DNA of 8,240 nt from Bifidobacteriaceae bacterium. GTDB lineage: Bacteria > Actinomycetota > Actinomycetes > Actinomycetales > WQXJ01. The stretch covers positions 1 through 8,240 of the forward strand of contig JAITJY010000014.1 of NCBI GenBank assembly GCA_031278675.1, read 5' to 3'. Of the stretch, positions 5,099 to 8,240 are shown one piece after another. The number at the start of each line of letters is the position of its first letter. Within the stretch, counting starts at the first letter, position 1. A model generated the notes under the pieces. It was not told the origin of the DNA, made no database searches, and saw only the letters and a list, made by a program, of their open reading frames with translations. Position numbers and translations under genes: made by a program.

Positions 5099-6704
5099 GC
5101 TTCGAGTTGACCGAGACCAGCGGCAATCCCCGGAACTGACGCCCAGATGGACGCAGGTCAGCGGCACGGCGCCCTGCGGGATTCCCTGCACCCAGCGACG
5201 CCTCAGGGCGCCTGGCGGCATAAGGCACCAACTCGAAAGGACCGCCGAGCAGTGCGGCGTCCGCGATCAGATGATGCGGCGCGGAGCCGGTCACCTGGGT
5301 ACGCACCAGATCGCCCGGCTCTGGCCAAGCCAGCTGCGGGCCACTTGGCGCACCCAGCGGCGGGGCGGGGCTGGGGGTTGCGGAGACGGCATCGTCGGTG
5401 GGGATAGCAGGTTGAGCGGCGGGACGCGGCGGGGCGATATGCACCAGGCGGCCGTCGCGGGCCCGGCCCGAAACACGGGAGCGCTGCTTGTCTTTGCGGC
5501 CCTCGCCCTCGGCAATCAGCACTTCGACGCCGGTCCCGACGAGCCGCGCATTTTCCTCTTCGCTGATGCGGTCTTGCAACGCGACTAGGCGGTCGAAGCG
5601 GTCGGTGACCACGGCCGGTGGGAGTTGGCCGGGCATGGCTGCGGCGGGGGTGCCTGGCCGGCTCGAATACTGGAACGTGAAGGCGCTGGCGAACCGGGCC
5701 TGCGCCACGACATTGAGTGTGGCCTCGAAATCGGCTTCGGTCTCGCCGGGGAAGCCGACTATCACGTCCGTGGTGATCGCGGCATCTGGCATGGCTTGGC
5801 GCACGCGGTCTAAGAGGTTCAGAAAGCGCGCGGAGCGGTAGGAGCGGCGCATGGCGCGGAGCACCGCGTCCGAGCCGGACTGCAACGGCATGTGTAGGGC
5901 GGGCGCCACGGTGGGGGTTTCCGCCATGGCGGCGATGACATCGTCGGTGAACGCCGCCGGGTGCGGCGAAGTGAAGCGCAGCCGCTCCAATCCGTCCACC
6001 GCGCCGGCCGCCCGCAGCAGTTTGGCGAAGGCGCCCCGGTCCCCGAACTGCGCTCCATACGAGTTGACGTTTTGTCCCAGCAGTGTGACTTCGACGGCGC
6101 CCGCTTGGACCACTGCTTCGACTTCGGCGAGGATGTCTCCCGGCCGTCGGTCCTGCTCGCGCCCGCGCAGCGCCGGCACAATGCAAAACGTACACGTGTT
6201 GTTGCAGCCGACCGAGATCGAGACCCATGCGCTGAACAACGAGTCGCGTCGGGTCGGTAAGCTCGACGGGAAGACTGAAAGGGTTTCTTCGAACGCAAGT
6301 GCGGCTTGGCCGCTGCGCCTAGCGCGCTCTAGTAGCACCGGCAACGAGCCCAGGTTGTGCGTCCCGAACACCACATCTACCCACGGTGCCCGTTCCAGGA
6401 TGGTGCCGCGGTCTTTTTGCGCGAGGCACCCGCCCACAGCGATTTGCATCCCCGGCCGCGCTGCTTTGGCTGCCCGCAGTTGTCCCAGGTTGCCAAATAG
6501 CCTGGTGGCAGCGTTTTCCCTGACGGCGCACGTGTTGAACACCACCACGTCCGCGTCGGGGATGCCCTGCATGTGGATCGCGCCGCCCGGCGCCGGCGTG
6601 TAGCCCGCCGCTTCGAGCACCCCCGCCATGTGTTCCGAGTCGTGGACATTCATTTGGCAACCCAGAGTCCTAATGGCGTAAGTACGCGGTGCAGCGGTGG
6701 TCAT
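5091..6704 (-). CDS. miaB: tRNA-2-methylthio-N6-dimethylallyladenosine synthase MiaB
   Basis: A radical-SAM methylthiotransferase that inserts a methylthio group at C2 of i6A37 in tRNA, completing ms2i6A37 from the MiaA product. The 537-aa protein shows both clusters: Cys16 (TLGCQMNVHDSE), Cys59 (NTCAVRENA) and Cys93 (GGCLAQK) in the N-terminal UPF0004 domain for the auxiliary [4Fe-4S], and the radical-SAM CxxxCxxC at Cys167, 171 and 174. Further motifs are HMPLQSGSD (271-279) and DVIVGFPGETE (313-323). A TRAM domain follows (about 388-481, ending APHHLIAD), interrupted by a Pro/Ala-rich stretch at about 426-461. A 55-residue tail of no known domain closes the protein. The ATG at 6704 was chosen because TYAIRTLGCQMN begins right after it, as in the family; an in-frame GTG at 6728 is possible and neither has a clear Shine-Dalgarno. 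The open frame continues to 6869 but is low-complexity. Confidence 0.96.
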   Translation of the reverse strand: MTTAAPRTYAIRTLGCQMNVHDSEHMAGVLEAAGYTPAPGGAIHMQGIPDADVVVFNTCAVRENAATRLFGNLGQLRAAKAARPGMQIAVGGCLAQKDRGTILERAPWVDVVFGTHNLGSLPVLLERARRSGQAALAFEETLSVFPSSLPTRRDSLFSAWVSISVGCNNTCTFCIVPALRGREQDRRPGDILAEVEAVVQAGAVEVTLLGQNVNSYGAQFGDRGAFAKLLRAAGAVDGLERLRFTSPHPAAFTDDVIAAMAETPTVAPALHMPLQSGSDAVLRAMRRSYRSARFLNLLDRVRQAMPDAAITTDVIVGFPGETEADFEATLNVVAQARFASAFTFQYSSRPGTPAAAMPGQLPPAVVTDRFDRLVALQDRISEEENARLVGTGVEVLIAEGEGRKDKQRSRVSGRARDGRLVHIAPPRPAAQPAIPTDDAVSATPSPAPPLGAPSGPQLAWPEPGDLVRTQVTGSAPHHLIADAALLGGPFELVPYAARRPEASLGAGNPAGRRAADLRPSGRQFRGLPLVSVNSKPA

Positions 6705-6766
6705 AGCGCCGTCTAGCCTACTGGTCACGGGTCTCGCGCCGCCGCGCCGACGGCACAAACGCAGCA

Positions 6767-6844
6767 CGATGCCGCCTTGGCACCCCCCAGCAGGACACGC
6801 GCGCGGCGGACCCCCGGGGCGAGGCAAGCCGATGCCGCCTTGGC
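6767..6844. repeat. 15-bp perfect direct repeat in the recX-miaB spacer
   Basis: CGATGCCGCCTTGGC occurs at 6767-6781 and 6830-6844, offset by 63 bp. The spacer (6705-6916) contains no recognisable gene. Confidence 0.85.
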
Positions 6845-6894
6845 GGACCGGGCCGGGCGCCCGCCCCACAGCTGCCCTGGGCGCGCCGACCGAT

Positions 6895-6907
6895 GGCCCC
6901 CGGGGCC
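6895..6907 (-). terminator. Short GC hairpin after recX
   Basis: GGCCCC-C-GGGGCC, a palindrome that realistically forms a 4-5 bp stem, begins 10 nt past the recX stop. No T tract follows. The position is right for a terminator but the sequence could equally be chance in very GC-rich DNA. Confidence 0.22.
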
Positions 6908-6916
6908 GAGGACAGG

Positions 6917-7402
6917 TTATGCGGACTCGGATTCTTCTTCGAGGAGACGCCGGACGGTGGAATAGGCCATGCCAGGCGGATAGCCCTTGCGTGCCAGGAC
7001 GCCAGCCACACGGCGTAGCCGTGTGGCCCGGGGCAGGCCCCGCGTGACGGCCAGGCGCTTGCGCGCCACCTGCTCTGCGGCTGCGGCCTCGTCTTCGGGT
7101 GTGACCTGGGCCATCGCTGCGGCAGCGGCGTCATCGTCAATCCCTTTACGCGTCAACTCCCGCACCAAGGCCAGGCCCACCAGGCCACGTTCGCTGTGAC
7201 GGGTGCGCACCAACATGTCCGCGAGGGCCTGGTCGTTGACCAAGCCCACCTCCTCTAGGCGGTCCAGGACCGCCTCGGCTACTTCTGGGGCCACATCCTT
7301 GCTGGCCAGCCTCGCCGCCAACTGCGCTCTGGAGCGCGGTGCCCTGTCCAACGCCCGCAGGGCAATCTCGCGAGCGAACTCCTCACGCGCATCTACCCGC
7401 AT
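6917..7402 (-). CDS. recX: Recombination regulatory protein RecX
   Basis: RecX binds RecA and RecA filaments and modulates, usually inhibits, recombinase and LexA co-protease activity. The 161-aa length fits the family (about 150-190). The helical three-repeat pattern is visible: ALRALDRAPRSRAQLAARLASK (about 15-36), VLDRLEEVGLVNDQALADMLVRTRH (about 45-69), then LVRELTRKGID and VAGVLARKGYPPGMAYSTVRRLLEE near the C terminus. The G(L/Y)-(N/P) helix-turn elements are typical. The ATG at 7402 is the first possible start: a TGA lies in frame two codons upstream. GGGGTG at about 7407-7412 is a plausible, closely spaced Shine-Dalgarno. It follows recA by 232 bp, the usual recA-recX order, and is probably expressed by readthrough from recA. 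Confidence 0.93.
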   Translation of the reverse strand: MRVDAREEFAREIALRALDRAPRSRAQLAARLASKDVAPEVAEAVLDRLEEVGLVNDQALADMLVRTRHSERGLVGLALVRELTRKGIDDDAAAAAMAQVTPEDEAAAAEQVARKRLAVTRGLPRATRLRRVAGVLARKGYPPGMAYSTVRRLLEEESESA

Positions 7403-7533
7403 GGCTCACCCCACACCCGGAACCTCGCCGACCACGGCAACTGTGGCCCGCCCAACGCCCGCGTCCAGCAACTGCGGGCAAACCGGGCCGCCGAGCGACC
7501 CGCACTCAGTCCTCCGCCTGCGGCGGGAGCACG

Positions 7534-7615
7534 GCGGGGCGCCGGAGCGCCGGAAACCGTCTTGGTCACCACAACCACCCCGCAGCGCCCCAAGCGGGAC
7601 GCCGGAGCGCCGGAA
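7534..7615. repeat. 22-bp direct repeat in the recA-recX spacer
   Basis: Copies at 7534-7555 and 7594-7615 are offset by exactly 60 bp and differ at one base; the core CGCCGGAGCGCCGGAA is identical. Each core can form a small hairpin. Only the recA-proximal copy is enclosed in the larger inverted repeat listed next. Confidence 0.85.
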
Positions 7616-7634
7616 GCAGTCCCATCCTGCGGGG
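7578..7634 (-). terminator. Nested inverted repeat directly after recA (candidate attenuating terminator)
   Basis: Three nested stems: outer CCCCGCAG/CTGCGGGG (7578-7585 with 7627-7634, 8 bp), middle GGGAC/GTCCC (7596-7600 with 7619-7623), and inner CCGG-AGCG-CCGG (7602-7613). The outer arm abuts the recA stop codon. No T tract follows on the minus strand. In E. coli a terminator between recA and recX keeps RecX low by limiting readthrough; this structure occupies the equivalent place. The function is inferred. Confidence 0.4.
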
Positions 7635-8240
7635 CTACTTTCCTTTGCCGGCCGTCGCCTCGGCGGCCGGGGACGCGGCTGGGCCACTCCCCACCGGGCC
7701 CACACCGGGCGCACTGTCCGGCGCGCCGGAGGGCGCGGGATCTCCCGCAGCGGCACCGGACGTGGCCCCAATCCCCAACGCTTCGCGGATGCGGCCCTCA
7801 AGTTCGTCAGCCAGTGCCGGGTTGTCCTTCAAGAACGCCCGAGCGTTCTCTTTGCCCTGGCCCAACTGGTCGCCGCCATAGGTGTACCACGCACCGGACT
7901 TCCGCACCAGGCCATGTTCAACCCCGAGGTCTATCAGGCCGCCTTCACGCGAAATGCCCTGGCCATACAAGATATCGAATTCGGCTTGTTTGAAGGGCGC
8001 AGCCACCTTGTTCTTGACCACCTTGACGCGGGTCCGGTTGCCGACCGGGTTGGTCCCCTCCTTCAGGGTTTCGATGCGCCGCACATCCAACCTGACCGAT
8101 GCGTAGAACTTGAGCGCCTTACCGCCGGTGGTGGTCTCCGGGGAACCGAAAAACACGCCGACCTTTTCCCGCAACTGGTTGATGAACACGGCGGTGGTAC
8201 CAGAGACCGCCAACGCACCGGTCATCTTGCGCATGGCCTG
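7635..8240 (-). CDS. recA: Recombinase RecA (C-terminal 201 residues; start beyond window)
   Basis: RecA forms ATP-dependent filaments on single-stranded DNA, drives strand exchange and stimulates LexA self-cleavage. The fragment begins at QAMRKM, which corresponds to roughly residue 173 of E. coli RecA, so the Walker A region is off the right edge. Visible are FINQLREKVG, the DNA-binding loop L2 region GSPETTTGGKALKFYASVRLD, then RVKVVKNKVAAPFKQAEFDILYGQG and the C-terminal domain with GAWYTYGG, GQGKENA and FLKDNP. After ALGIG there is a tail of about 45 residues rich in Ala, Pro, Gly and Ser that ends GKGK, in place of the acidic tail of E. coli RecA. The TAG stop is at 7635-7637. recX follows on the same strand. 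The frame is intact. Confidence 0.97.
   Translation of the reverse strand, partial: QAMRKMTGALAVSGTTAVFINQLREKVGVFFGSPETTTGGKALKFYASVRLDVRRIETLKEGTNPVGNRTRVKVVKNKVAAPFKQAEFDILYGQGISREGGLIDLGVEHGLVRKSGAWYTYGGDQLGQGKENARAFLKDNPALADELEGRIREALGIGATSGAAAGDPAPSGAPDSAPGVGPVGSGPAASPAAEATAGKGK

Noticed and set aside
5851..6603. Plus-strand open frame of 250 codons opposite miaB
   Set aside because: It is antisense to the fully conserved core of miaB, including its cysteine motifs; long antisense frames are expected in very GC-rich genes.
6705..6869. Extension of miaB upstream to 6869
   Set aside because: The added 55 residues are spacer-like (Gly/Pro/Arg-rich), include a direct-repeat copy, and MiaB homology starts immediately after the ATG at 6704.
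1..8240. CRISPR array, insertion sequence, defence or toxin-antitoxin system
   Set aside because: Repeats are few, lack regular spacers, and have no cas, transposase or toxin-like frames beside them; all credible genes are conserved housekeeping or metabolic families.

Overview
This window looks like chromosomal housekeeping DNA from a high-GC Gram-positive bacterium (Actinomycetota). The evidence is the strong G/C bias at third codon positions, Ala/Arg/Gly-rich proteins, GTG start candidates, and the recA-recX-miaB ... miaA gene order that is common in that phylum. The genus cannot be fixed from the sequence. All six genes lie on the minus strand, so transcription runs from right to left.

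Layout in the direction of transcription: the 3' two-thirds of recA (8240-7635, start outside the window); a 232-bp spacer with a nested inverted repeat against the recA stop; recX (7402-6917); a 212-bp spacer; miaB (6704-5091); a 473-bp gene-free, C-rich spacer with G-quadruplex-type G runs on the minus strand and direct repeats; a DUF805 membrane protein with a Gln/Tyr/Pro-rich tandem-repeat N terminus (4617-3778); a 173/183-bp tandem duplication; a large two-part flavin plus iron-sulfur dehydrogenase of the GlcD-GlpC/YdiJ type (about 3532-587); and the 5' two-thirds of miaA (597-1, running off the left edge), whose start overlaps the dehydrogenase stop by 11 bp.

Functionally, recA and recX are the recombinase and its modulator. 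MiaA and MiaB act in sequence on tRNA A37: MiaA prenylates it to i6A and MiaB methylthiolates that to ms2i6A. The DUF805 protein and the dehydrogenase sit between these two tRNA genes and have no obvious link to the pathway. The dehydrogenase is probably translationally coupled to miaA.

I see no mobile element, CRISPR array, defence system or RNA gene. The unusual material is in the spacers. Each contains its own direct repeat, unrelated in sequence to the others. Two of these repeats copy the stop-codon end of the upstream gene into the spacer, and one duplicates the likely translation start region of the dehydrogenase. I did not find a convincing new biological system.
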